From: CBDCYS01 sp965226245
GTDB lineage: Bacteria > Acidobacteriota > Terriglobia > Bryobacterales > UBA6623
DNA: 64,000 nt
Assembly (NCBI GenBank): GCA_965226245.1
Contig: CBDDCL010000015.1
Span: 5,456,001 to 5,520,000 of the forward strand
Direction of reading: 5' to 3'
Part shown: piece after piece, positions 20,141-28,896 of the stretch
Numbering within the stretch: position 1 is the first letter of the stretch
How the letters are laid out: each line of letters starts with the position of its first letter
Notes under the pieces: generated by a model
Database searches by the model: none
What the model saw: only the letters and a program-made list of their open reading frames with translations
What the model was told of the DNA's origin: nothing
Program-made: the position numbers and the translations under genes

Positions 20141-21678
20141 TGGGCTTGCCCCCTGGGGTGAGACAAATAGTTTAGACACAGTTGACCGTTCGCTGGTTTT
20201 TGCTGGCCAGCGGCGGCCCTTTCGTGCATCATGGCTCCCGGTTTGGTGAAGCGGAAGCGGGCTCTGCGGGAGCGCAACCCGCCAAGGAATAGCCAGCTGG
20301 AAACTCATCGAGACGATGGGGCGGGGCGTAGAGTTGCACAGCTTTGCGTCCCGCATCTCCCCAGCCACCCCTATCGGATCGAAAGATTTCCCCATGCCTC
20401 AGAAAACTCCTCCCGCCGCGGTCGCCAAAACCGCTGGCTGAGCGCCCAGCTTCTGCTCAAACTCCGCCGCCGGACAATAGCCCAAGGCCGAATGCAGCCG
20501 CTTCTCGTTGTACACCTTGTCGAGAAAGCTCCCGATCGATGCACGCGCTTCGGCCAGATCGCGGTACTCCGAGCGGTAGACCTCTTCGTACTTCAGCGTC
20601 TTCATGAAAGACTCCGCTTTGGCGTTGTCGTAAGGGTTCGCTTTGCGGCTCATGCTGATGGTGATTTTGTGCTGCTTCAATAAGTCGGCGTAATCGTTGG
20701 CGGCATATTGCACGCCGCGGTCGGAGTGATGCAGCAGCCCCGCACCCGGACGCCGCCCAGCCAGCGCCATCCGCAACGCGGCGATCGTCAGCTTCCCTTC
20801 CAGCGTGTCCTCCAGCGCCCAGCCGATCACTCGCCGCGAGTGAGCATCCAGGATCACGGCCAGGCAGACGAACTCCCACCCCAGCCGGATATAGCTGATA
20901 TCAGCCACCCACAGCTGGTCCAGACCGCTCAGGACCTTCTCGCGGGCCAGGTTGGGATAGACCGCCAGCCCGTGACGCGAGTCGCTGGTCAGCACAAATT
21001 TCCGCCGCCGCAAGCACAGCAGGTTGTCTTCCCGCAGAATGCGATACACCTTCTTGGGATTGACGACCCAGCCGCGGCGCCGCAACTCAGCGCTGATGCG
21101 TGGGCGGCCGTAGCTGGGGAATTCCAGAGCGATGCGCTGGATGGTGTCGCGCAGTTCGAGGTCCGGATCGGGCCCTTGTTTGTCAGGCTGCCAACGCTAG
21201 AAGCTCGCGCGTGGCAGCTTCGCCAGCTGGCACATCCGTTGGACACTCATCGGCGGTTTCTCCTGGACTTGTTGCCGGATCTGTTGGCTGACAGCGGCTT
21301 TCCAGCCGAGGCCTGCAGCTTCCGCTGTTCTGCGATGCGCTGCCAGCACCGTTTTAAAAAATCGATCTCCATGGCCTGCCGGCCGGCCGGCCTTGCGCTC
21401 GAGCTCCGCCGTGGGCGTTTCTTCCCAGCGGCGTTTGCCTTCGCCGGGAAAGGCATTGCCAGGCCCTTGGCGAAACTCCCGCCGCCAACGCTGCAGCAGG
21501 TTGGGATTGATCTCAAAGGCCCGGCTGACCTGGGCCGCCGAGGCGCCCTGCTGCAGCCGTTCCACCGCCGACAACTTGAATTCTTGCGTGAATTTCCGTC
21601 GAGACAAACTCATCACTCATCCTCCGTTCACTGGATTTTGAGTCTAAACTGGTTGTCTCACTTTTGGGGGCAAGTCCA
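20141..21678 (-). mobile_element. IS3-family insertion sequence
   Basis: The ends are TGGGCTTGCCCCC...TGAGACAAATAGTTTAGAC (20141-20177) and an imperfect inverted copy ending at 21678. The length is 1538 bp. No matching target duplication is visible (GAA versus ACC outside the ends), which suggests later rearrangement. It separates a regulator fragment on the left from a caspase fragment on the right. Confidence 0.85.
20399..21616 (-). pseudogene. IS3 transposase OrfA/OrfB, inactivated
   Basis: OrfA (from 21616) starts with SLSRRKFTQEFKLSAVERL, a helix-turn-helix. OrfB holds the DDE integrase core (DQLWVADISYIRL, HHSDRGVQYA, and E in DNAKAESFMKTLKYEEV) and ends at 20399. Two defects are visible. 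A repeated GGCCGGCC run near 21372-21391 shifts the OrfA frame, so MEIDFLKRCWQRIAEQRKLQ appears in a different frame. A TAG at about 21194-21196 falls where ASFYRW is expected (ASF-stop-RW). The integrase core itself looks intact. Confidence 0.85.
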
Positions 21679-21876
21679 ACCTGGGGTTGACGGCCCTGCC
21701 GATGGAAGAAGTCCAGGGTTGGATTAAGCACGATCTAGTCGACCCTGGGCGGACCATTATTATTGTGGACGTGTGCCGAGCCGGAAAGATCGGTCAGTTC
21801 GAGGACAAGAATCTGATTAACAGCCGGTTTCATGACACAGCCCCGCAGCAGAGACAAGTCTTGGGATTGCTGGCTA

Positions 21877-23107
21877 GTATGTCGTTTCATGAAACTGTAC
21901 CTGTCTCAGGCGCGGCTTCGAGCGCCTCGAACTTGCCCCAGCGGTGAACGACCGGTGCGGCGTTGATCTCCGCGATTCCCAGCAGGATTCGTTCTCGAAG
22001 CTCCGCCCAGGACTCCACTCGAATGCCCTTGAGAAAGGTGCGCGCCATCTTCCCAAACAGGGTCTCGACAATGTTGAGCCAAGACCCGTGGGTGGGCGTA
22101 TGTACGTATTTGAAGCGGTTCGGACGCGTCGCCAAATAGGCCTTTGTCTCCTTGGATATGTGAGCGGAATGATTGTCCAAGATCAATCGGATGGTGCATT
22201 CGGCCGGGTAGGTTTGGTCCAGATCCTTCAGCAATAAGATGAATTCCCGGCTGCGGTGGCGCCGCTCCACCCGCGCCGTCACGCGGCCGTCGTGCAAGTC
22301 CAGCGCCGCCAGAATCGAGCAAGTCCTCAGACGTTTGTATTCGTGATCGCGGGCCACACAAGGATGCCGCCCCGGCACCGGCGGCAGGTCCGGCGCGGTG
22401 TTGGCGATCGCTTGCACGCCGGGCTTTTCGTCCACCGAAACCGTGATCACGCCCGGCGAGGGGCCGCCCTCGCCAGAGCTTTCATTTTGCAGCGCCACCT
22501 CGCGGTAGACCAGCAGCACCTGCCGCATCTTGGACTCGAAATCCGGGTCGCGGCGCTGCAGGTAGTATTTCACCTTCTCCGGATGCAGCGGCTGGGCGGC
22601 CAGAATCCGGTGAACCGTCGCTTTAGCCGCTTGGGCCAGGGCCGGATAGCCCGCTTCCACGGCATGCTGGCGCACGTGCCGCGCGAGCGCGCTGCGGGTC
22701 CACAACTCGGCGGCGTATCCCAGTTCCTTGGGTTTGCAGCAGGCCAAGTGCACCACCCAGGCCTTGGCCTCTTCGCTAATGCGGGGCTCGTAGGGACGAT
22801 GATAGGCGTCCTTGAGGGCCGCTTCCACCCCCATGGCGAGGGCTCGCTCGATCCATTTGGCAACGCTCTTGCGGGTCATCTTCACGGCCCGCATAATCTC
22901 GGCGATGGTCTCGCCGCCATGATAGCGCCACAGAATCTCGGCGTGTTGCACCTCCCGAGCCGGAGCCTTGCGGGAACGACGCAGCCGCTTCAGATGTTGC
23001 ACCTCTTCGGGAGTGAGAACCAGTGGGGGACGCTTCGATTTTCCTGCCATGCAACCAGTCTAGCAAAAAACATTGTCCTATGGTTATGTTTTAATGAAAC
23101 GTTATAC
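21877..23107 (-). mobile_element. IS630-family insertion sequence
   Basis: The 1231-bp element is flanked by TA on both sides (21875-21876 and 23108-23109), as expected for IS630/Tc1-type insertion. The ends are inverted repeats: CTAGTATGTCGTTTCATGAAA on the left and the reverse complement of CTAGTATAACGTTTCATTAA on the right, counted with the flanking CTA. The left and right flanks join in frame when the element is removed. Confidence 0.88.
21887..23050 (-). CDS. IS630-family transposase
   Basis: This intact 387-aa transposase has an N-terminal helix-turn-helix and winged-helix region (about 12-160, with MKMTRKSVAKWIERAL-like helices) and a C-terminal DDE nuclease domain. The three acidic motifs are SVDEKPGV (D), RLILDNHSAH (D) and SWLNIVETLFGKMAR (E). 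It carries no visible inactivation, so this copy may still be mobile. Start and stop both lie inside the inverted repeats at 21877 and 23107. Confidence 0.93.
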   Translation of the reverse strand: MAGKSKRPPLVLTPEEVQHLKRLRRSRKAPAREVQHAEILWRYHGGETIAEIMRAVKMTRKSVAKWIERALAMGVEAALKDAYHRPYEPRISEEAKAWVVHLACCKPKELGYAAELWTRSALARHVRQHAVEAGYPALAQAAKATVHRILAAQPLHPEKVKYYLQRRDPDFESKMRQVLLVYREVALQNESSGEGGPSPGVITVSVDEKPGVQAIANTAPDLPPVPGRHPCVARDHEYKRLRTCSILAALDLHDGRVTARVERRHRSREFILLLKDLDQTYPAECTIRLILDNHSAHISKETKAYLATRPNRFKYVHTPTHGSWLNIVETLFGKMARTFLKGIRVESWAELRERILLGIAEINAAPVVHRWGKFEALEAAPETGTVS

Positions 23108-23741
23108 TAGTAAGGCTGGCGAGGTGTCCGTCGAAGGGTACCGTTTCGGAGGTGGCCACGGGGTCTTCAGTTATTTCTTGCTGCGCGGTCTCAGCGGCGA
23201 AGCAGATAAGAACGCAGATCAACAAATCAACGCCGCCGAATTATATGACTGGGTTCGAGAAAAAGTTGCCAAAGCGACGAATAAATCGCAGACTCCGGAC
23301 TGGTTCGGGACCATCTCCTCCGATACGGTGCTCTCTGACCTGAAGCAGGGATTGTCCTTCAAGATGGGGCCGCTCATGCCGAGGAGACCATCTGCGTTAT
23401 TGGCGCAGAGACAAGCGGCGGAGGCCGGTGAGTCCTCCCGAGACGCCCCAGGAGACCGAGCCGCAGACTCGCCCGTCGCCGCAGCTGTGCAGAGGTTCGA
23501 GCAGATCCTCCAGGACGAATCCAAGATCCTGCCCGATGTTCCCGGCGGTGCATTTGAGCAACTAGAGCTTTTGGAGGGGCAACTGTCCGGCCGTCTAGCC
23601 CCTACATCGACGGCATCTCGTACGAGACGGTCCGCCGGGTCTTAATGACATGACGCTAGATTCTAGCCCGCTGACTCTGAGGATTTTGTTCGTAGAAATG
23701 GCGGCACAACAGAGCGCTTCCCGCAAGAATGGGAAGGAATG

Positions 23742-23919
23742 GTTAATACTGGCCCGGGGCGCCAGCCCCGGGAGGAACACAGAGCGAGTGCCTCGCCAAG
23801 CAAAGTAGAAACTTCTTCTCCGCGCGGACTGAGGCCCTCGCGGAGAAGAGGTTTCTACTTTGCGGAGTGCGGCACGGTGCAATGCCCTCCCGGGGCTGGC
23901 GCCCCGGGCCAGTATTAAC
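23742..23919. repeat. Nested inverted-repeat element downstream of rpoD
   Basis: The 33-nt outer arms at 23742-23774 and 23887-23919 are exact reverse complements (GTTAATACTGGCCCGGGGCG...). Inside them a second pair of 24-nt arms (23801-23824 and 23839-23862) matches with one mismatch. The transcript would form a long two-tier hairpin. It lies between the caspase remnant and the 3' end of rpoD and could end rpoD transcription, but no T-run is present. The remainder of 23646-23968 holds no gene. Confidence 0.75.
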
Positions 23920-23968
23920 ACCAGCACAGCCCAAAAAGCCCCACGAACGAACTTTCAAATATCTTTGG

Positions 23969-25513
23969 CTAGTATTTCGCTGCCATCAGCGCCCGCAAGC
24001 GACGGGCTCTGTCCGGGCCACGCAAAGCCCTGAGCGCTTTGGCTTCAATTTGGCGAATGCGCTCGCGCGTGACAGCGAATTCTTGGCCGATCTCTTCCAG
24101 CGTGTGTTCGCGGTCGCAGCCGATGCCGAAACGCATCCGGATGACCTTCTCTTCCTTCGGGGAAAGGGTCTTCAGCACGCCCGCCGTCTCTTCGCGGACG
24201 TTCAAGTCAACGACGGATTCGATCGGGGAGCCCACCCAGCGGTCTTCGAGCAGATCCCCCAGAGCAGACTCGCCGTCGCGGCCCACGGGGGTTTCAAGCG
24301 AGACCGGGTCACGCGAGATTGTTTTCAGTTTCTGAACCTTCTCGCCTGAAATCTCCATGCGGTCGCCGATTTCGTCGTTGGTCGGCGTGCGGCCGTGCTC
24401 TTTTTCCAGTTCCCGGGAGGCGCGCAAGAACTTGTTCATGCTCTCGTTCATGTGCACCGGGATGCGAATCGTGCGTGACTGGTCGGCGATGGCGCGCGTG
24501 ATGGCCTGGCGTATCCACCAAGTCGCGTAGGTCGAAAACTTGTAGCCGCGCTTGTATTCGAATTTTTCGGCGGCCCGCATCAGGCCGATATTGCCTTCCT
24601 GAATAAGATCGAGCAGGTGCAGGCCGCGGTTGACGTATTTCTTGGCCACCGAAACCACCAGGCGCAGGTTAGCTTCGACCAGCGCTTTCTTGGCACGCTC
24701 GGCCTCGTCCTCGCCCCGCTCCATTCGCTTGATCGTGTGGATCAGGACGGCATAGCTCAGCCCGTACTTTTCTTCGGCCCGGTGAATCTCCCGCCGCACT
24801 TCCCGTATCGCCGCCGCGGTCGCGGCGGACTTTTCGGATCGGCCTTGCAGTACCGCCAACTCACGAGCAAGAGGTTCGATATCAAGCCGTACACGAATCA
24901 GTTCGCTCGAAAACGATTCCCAGGTGTTTACTCGGAAAGGAACGTCCTGAATCGCTTTGGAAAGCCGAATCAAAAGAATCTTGTATTTCCACATCCGCCG
25001 GTGCCGCACATGAACGTTGCGTTTCGGCGTTCGCTCAAGTTTTTCGGCGAGGGCCTCGGCCTGGCGCCCCACGCGAGAGACCTTGGCGAACTTCTGGCGA
25101 ATCTGGGCGCGCTTGCGAGCCCGCTGCGGCGTTCCCTCTTCGTAATCGCCGATGATCGAAACCGCGTCAACTTCGATATCACCCTTCTTGATCTGCTCGT
25201 AGAGGGACAGGATACGCGCGACGATCAGCCGTGAGCGAGACAAGGCACGATAGACCTGATTCTTGCCGCGTTCCATGCGCCGCGCCAGATCGATTTCGCC
25301 TTTGCGAGTCAATAGGGGGACGGCGCCCATCTCGCGCAAATAGACCCGCACCGGGTCGTCGGTGTAGATCGAAACTTCCGCGTGCACCGGCTGAGAATCG
25401 TCACTGTCGTGACTGGCGCCGTTGCGGGACGGAATCAATGCCGCGCCTTCTCGAAGCGCGACCGTGACATGCTCTCTCTCACCCGCAATGAACTGCTCGT
25501 CAAACTGATCCAC
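23969..25513 (-). CDS. rpoD: Primary RNA polymerase sigma factor (sigma-70)
   Basis: This is the housekeeping sigma factor, 514 aa. Region 1.2 starts DDPVRVYLREMGAVPLL (about residue 51). A non-conserved helical insert occupies about 110-245. Region 2 has ANLRLVVSVAKKYVNRG and the -10 recognition helix TYATWWIRQAITRAI. Region 3 and region 4.2 (VTRERIRQIEAKALR) follow. Region 1.1 is short or absent compared with E. coli, and the first 50 residues are poorly conserved. The GTG at 25513 has a strong GGGAGGC site 5 nt upstream, which decides the start. Confidence 0.96.
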   Translation of the reverse strand: MDQFDEQFIAGEREHVTVALREGAALIPSRNGASHDSDDSQPVHAEVSIYTDDPVRVYLREMGAVPLLTRKGEIDLARRMERGKNQVYRALSRSRLIVARILSLYEQIKKGDIEVDAVSIIGDYEEGTPQRARKRAQIRQKFAKVSRVGRQAEALAEKLERTPKRNVHVRHRRMWKYKILLIRLSKAIQDVPFRVNTWESFSSELIRVRLDIEPLARELAVLQGRSEKSAATAAAIREVRREIHRAEEKYGLSYAVLIHTIKRMERGEDEAERAKKALVEANLRLVVSVAKKYVNRGLHLLDLIQEGNIGLMRAAEKFEYKRGYKFSTYATWWIRQAITRAIADQSRTIRIPVHMNESMNKFLRASRELEKEHGRTPTNDEIGDRMEISGEKVQKLKTISRDPVSLETPVGRDGESALGDLLEDRWVGSPIESVVDLNVREETAGVLKTLSPKEEKVIRMRFGIGCDREHTLEEIGQEFAVTRERIRQIEAKALRALRGPDRARRLRALMAAKY

Positions 25514-25963
25514 ACTGCCTCCCTAGCTTCTTGGCGACTCCTGCTCGAACCATACGCCCACGTCGAATCTAATCTTTATGGCGCACGCTATGACATACGC
25601 TCACTTTGTACCCTTGCCGGACTCGGCCAACTTTAGGCATGCGGGTCTCGGACGAGCTGATCTGAATCGGCAGTTCCTGAGCAGGAGATGTTCCCGTTTT
25701 ACCGCTAGGGCCTGGGATCGTTTGCCGAATCTTTATGATCTGGTGACACTGGTCAGGGTACCACTACCAACCCTGCCTATAAGCCGTTACAGATATAGTA
25801 TCAGGCAAAACTCCCTTAAATGCAATAGGAAAGTGACTTGGGACTGGTTAAAGACGAACCACCACTCAACCGTGGGTGATTCAATGACCTGAGGGTTCCG
25901 TGTCCTGTTTTCGGCGCCCAGGAGGCCGCAATCCTAGTACGCGACACTCCGTACTTGATTGAT
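25514..25963. other. Intergenic region between nrdR and rpoD
   Basis: This 450-bp stretch has lower GC than its neighbours and no convincing coding frame. It should contain the rpoD promoter(s), but no site can be fixed by eye. I see no structural RNA. Confidence 0.4.
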
Positions 25964-26428
25964 TTAAAGGGACTTCTTTTGCTTGATCAAGGTGGTGAGT
26001 TCTTTTAGAAACTCTTCTTCGTCCTGAAAGTTGCGGTAGACCGAGGCAAAACGGACATATGCCACCTTATCAATCTGCCGTAGGTGGTCCATCAGCAGCT
26101 CGCCAATTCGTGTCGTTGAGCACTCTCTTTCCGGCGAGTCAACCACCAGCGACTCAACCACATTGACCAATTCTTCGAGCTGGCCCATGCTGACGGGTCT
26201 TTTTTCAGAGGCGCGTAATAGACCGTTAAGTACCTTCTGGCGGTCGAACTTTTCGCGCCGCGAGTCTTTCTTCACGACCATATACGGAATCTCGTCAATG
26301 CGCTCGTAGGTCGTGAAGCGCTGTTCGCATCGTAAACACTCCCGGCGGCGGCGGATCGCGTCACCCGGCTTGCTTTCGCGCGAGTCCACTACCTTATCGG
26401 CGACATGTCCGCAAAAGGGGCACAGCAT
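25964..26428 (-). CDS. nrdR: Transcriptional repressor NrdR
   Basis: This 154-aa protein is full length for NrdR, the nucleotide-sensing repressor of ribonucleotide reductase genes. The N-terminal zinc ribbon reads CPFC and CLRC (residues 3-6 and 31-34), followed by RFTTYERI. An ATP-cone domain occupies about 50-140 (VVKKDSRREKFDRQKV, then KVAYVRFASVYRNF). It lies upstream of rpoD on the same strand, separated by 450 bp. No ribonucleotide reductase gene is in the window, so its targets lie elsewhere. Confidence 0.95.
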   Translation of the reverse strand: MLCPFCGHVADKVVDSRESKPGDAIRRRRECLRCEQRFTTYERIDEIPYMVVKKDSRREKFDRQKVLNGLLRASEKRPVSMGQLEELVNVVESLVVDSPERECSTTRIGELLMDHLRQIDKVAYVRFASVYRNFQDEEEFLKELTTLIKQKKSL

Positions 26429-26696
26429 GGATCAGTCAACCACCTCGGATGAAAAAGTCAGCAGCGAGTAGAATACCAGTTCGGCGCCCGTTGATACCAC
26501 TACAGGTTGACGGCGCCCGCGCCGCGAATCTCCTGCTAGGCGCAATTTCTATCGGCCAAGGCAGAGTAGCCTAGACCAAGCAGCATTTTTCGCTGGTTTT
26601 GAACTGGACCGGGTATTCCCCATCGCGGTCCGATCTTCGAACTTATTGTTCACCCGGATCTTGGCAACCATTCAGAGGCCAGCTATAATATCCCTC

Positions 26697-27974
26697 ATGC
26701 GACTTCAGAACTTGGTTCAAATCCGGCAGAACTTCCCCGACAGGGGCTTGCCCGATGTTGCGCGTGCTGTCCGAGCCGAAATGGAAAACGCCGGGTGGGC
26801 CCACGCCGTCAAGCCGGGAAGCCGCATCGCTGTCGGAGTGGGCAGCCGAGGCATCACCAATATCGATATCATCGCGCGCTCCGTAGTGGATTTTTGGAAG
26901 TCGCGCGATGTGAAGCCGTTCCTGATTCCGGTGATGGGGAGCCATGGCGCGGCCACGGCCCAAGGCCAGGCCGACGTGCTCGCCCACTACGGAATTACCG
27001 AAGAGACGATGGGCGCGCCGGTCGTCAGCTCCCTCGACGTCGTTCCCATCGGCACTACGCCTGAGGGCATTGAAGTCGTCATGGACCGCCAGGCCCACCA
27101 GGCCGACGGGACGATGATTCTCAGCCGCGTCAAGTGGCACACTGACTTCGACGGCAAACTGGAGAGCGGCATCCACAAAATGATGGCCATCGGCCTCGGC
27201 AAATGGGCCGGCGCCAAACGCTATCACACGTTTGCTCTGCATCACGGGCTGGAGCAGGTGATTCGCAGCGTCGGCAAGGTCATGCGCGGCACCGGCAAGA
27301 TGCTCGGCGGCATGGCGATCCTCGAGGACGCTTACCACAACACCGCGGAAGTGCACGCCGTCGGCGCCGATGGGATGGTTGAGCGCGAAGAAGAACTGCT
27401 CGCGCGCGTCAAGTCCTGGAAGCCCAATATCCCCGTGGACGTCGACCTGCTTATCGTCGACGAGATCGGGAAGAATTTCTCCGGCGCCGGCATGGACACC
27501 AAAGTCGTCAACCGCAGCGGCCGAAGAGGCCCCAACACCTGGCCCAATGTTCCCAAGATCTTCCGCATCTTCATCCGCGACCTGTCGCCCCTCAGCAACG
27601 GTAACGCCATCGGCATGGGTTTGGCCGATGTCATCACCGACCGGCTCTTCGGGAAAATCGATTTCGAGGCGACTTGGGTGAACAGCCTGACAGCATCCAG
27701 CCCGCCCGCTGCTTTCACCCCGATGCATTTCCCCGACGACCGTACCTGCCTGGAGAGAATCGCCCCGACTTGTGGCAAACTCGACCTCTCGGAAGTGACC
27801 ATCGCCTGGATCCGCAATACGATGGATATCGGCGAATTGGCGATCAGCGAAAACCTGGCGCCCCGCGTGAGTGACAATCCGGAAGTTGAAATCGTCAGCG
27901 AACCCCGCCAACTGGAGTTTGACGACGCGGGCAACCTGATCCATATCTTTGCCGCCGAGCCCGTGGCCCACTAG
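26697..27974 (+). CDS. LarA-like DUF2088 protein
   Basis: This 425-aa protein belongs to the DUF2088/lactate-racemase-like superfamily: an N-terminal Rossmann-like part with GVGSRGITNIDI and VMGSHGAATAQGQ, then KWHTDFDGKLESG, then a C-terminal domain with DEIGKNFSGAGMD. Characterised relatives are nickel-pincer racemases, but the substrate here is unknown, and LarB/LarC/LarE partners are not in the window. The ATG at 26697 is preferred to an in-frame ATG 51 nt earlier because it leads straight into the conserved LQNLVQIRQNF. uppP follows 7 bp after its stop. Confidence 0.8.
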   Translation: MRLQNLVQIRQNFPDRGLPDVARAVRAEMENAGWAHAVKPGSRIAVGVGSRGITNIDIIARSVVDFWKSRDVKPFLIPVMGSHGAATAQGQADVLAHYGITEETMGAPVVSSLDVVPIGTTPEGIEVVMDRQAHQADGTMILSRVKWHTDFDGKLESGIHKMMAIGLGKWAGAKRYHTFALHHGLEQVIRSVGKVMRGTGKMLGGMAILEDAYHNTAEVHAVGADGMVEREEELLARVKSWKPNIPVDVDLLIVDEIGKNFSGAGMDTKVVNRSGRRGPNTWPNVPKIFRIFIRDLSPLSNGNAIGMGLADVITDRLFGKIDFEATWVNSLTASSPPAAFTPMHFPDDRTCLERIAPTCGKLDLSEVTIAWIRNTMDIGELAISENLAPRVSDNPEVEIVSEPRQLEFDDAGNLIHIFAAEPVAH

Positions 27975-27981
27975 ATTTTTC

Positions 27982-28839
27982 ATGCCACTGTACCAGGTGG
28001 TGGTTCTGGCGCTCGTCCAGGCCGCTAGCGAATTCTTGCCGATCAGCAGCACCGCGCATCTGGTTATTGTGCCGTGGGTGCTCGGATGGGATGATCACGG
28101 ACTGCTGTTCGACGTGGCGCTGCACGTGGGAACCGTGGTCGCCGTTCTCGCTTACTTCTCGAAGACCTGGATACGATTGTTGTTCCTCAGCGTGGGACGC
28201 CGGGTCCTCGAGCCGCCGCCAGGCCATCCGGACGAAGACCTCTACGCGAACCCTCGGCTGTTCATCTACCTCGTTGCCGCAACGTTCCCCGCTGGGATCG
28301 CCGGTCTGCTCTTCGAGGACTACATCGAAACCACTCTGCGCAGCCCGCTACTGATCGGAGTCATGCTGATCCTCGTTGGCCTCATTATTTGGTGGGCGGA
28401 ACGGATTGGCCGAATGGAACGCAACCTCTCGTCGGTTTCGTTTGGCCAAGCGTTGCTGATTGGCTGCGCGCAAGCGGTGGCACTGATTCCGGGAACATCA
28501 CGATCCGGCATCACGATTTCCGCCGGTCTTTTCCTCGGCATCGAGCGGGCCGCGGCAGCCCGCTTCTCCTTCCTGCTCGCCAGCCCCACCATCCTCGGAG
28601 CATCGGCGAAAGCCGGCTACGGCGCGTGCAGCCAAGGGGGTATCCCAAGCGAACTGCAGGCGCCGTTTCTGCTGGGCGCGATCATCAGTGCGATAGCCGG
28701 ATACCTGGTGATTGCCGTTTTCCTGCGCTACCTGCAAACGGCAACGATGAAAATTTTCGTGTACTATCGGGTGATCTTTGGCATAATAGTACTGGCTCTC
28801 GCGTCATTGTTCGACTTCTCCGTTACCGGCGGTCAATAA
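27982..28839 (+). CDS. uppP: Undecaprenyl-diphosphatase (BacA family)
   Basis: This 285-aa integral membrane phosphatase recycles undecaprenyl pyrophosphate, the lipid carrier for cell-wall precursors. It has the family's two signature regions: ASEFLPISSTAHL (about residues 14-26) and PGTSRSGITISAGLFLGIER (about 170-189), with the catalytic Glu and Arg. About eight transmembrane helices are predicted. The first motif departs from the usual GLTEFLPVSSSGHL at three places. The start at 27982 begins at the first helix; a longer in-frame ATG at 27949 overlaps the preceding gene. Confidence 0.92.
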   Translation: MPLYQVVVLALVQAASEFLPISSTAHLVIVPWVLGWDDHGLLFDVALHVGTVVAVLAYFSKTWIRLLFLSVGRRVLEPPPGHPDEDLYANPRLFIYLVAATFPAGIAGLLFEDYIETTLRSPLLIGVMLILVGLIIWWAERIGRMERNLSSVSFGQALLIGCAQAVALIPGTSRSGITISAGLFLGIERAAAARFSFLLASPTILGASAKAGYGACSQGGIPSELQAPFLLGAIISAIAGYLVIAVFLRYLQTATMKIFVYYRVIFGIIVLALASLFDFSVTGGQ

Positions 28840-28896
28840 AGCAGGCCGTCAAACACGGTTGCTAACGGCGTCCGTGTTTCGAGGTGAGGAGAAGGA

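Larger units (their letters stand above)
21681..23645 (+). pseudogene. Caspase-like (C14) protease gene, split by IS630
   Basis: The left piece (21681-21876) reads ALPMEEVQGWIKHDLVDP, then IIIVDVCRAGK, with the catalytic-cysteine motif of bacterial caspase homologues, and ends GLLA. The right piece (23108-23645) continues as SKAGEVSVEGYRFGGGHGVF, then FLLRGLSGEADKN and a helical tail. Excising the element with one TA restores one frame (LLASKAGEVS). The catalytic-histidine half is missing because the N-terminus is cut at the IS3 edge. The C-terminus also appears truncated after about 23600. Confidence 0.8.

Noticed and set aside
22256..23110. 284-codon plus-strand frame opposite the IS630 transposase
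   Set aside because: It has no recognised motif and mirrors the transposase codons.
25578..25892. 104-codon frame between nrdR and rpoD
   Set aside because: It has no motif, low-bias composition and overlaps the presumed rpoD promoter region.
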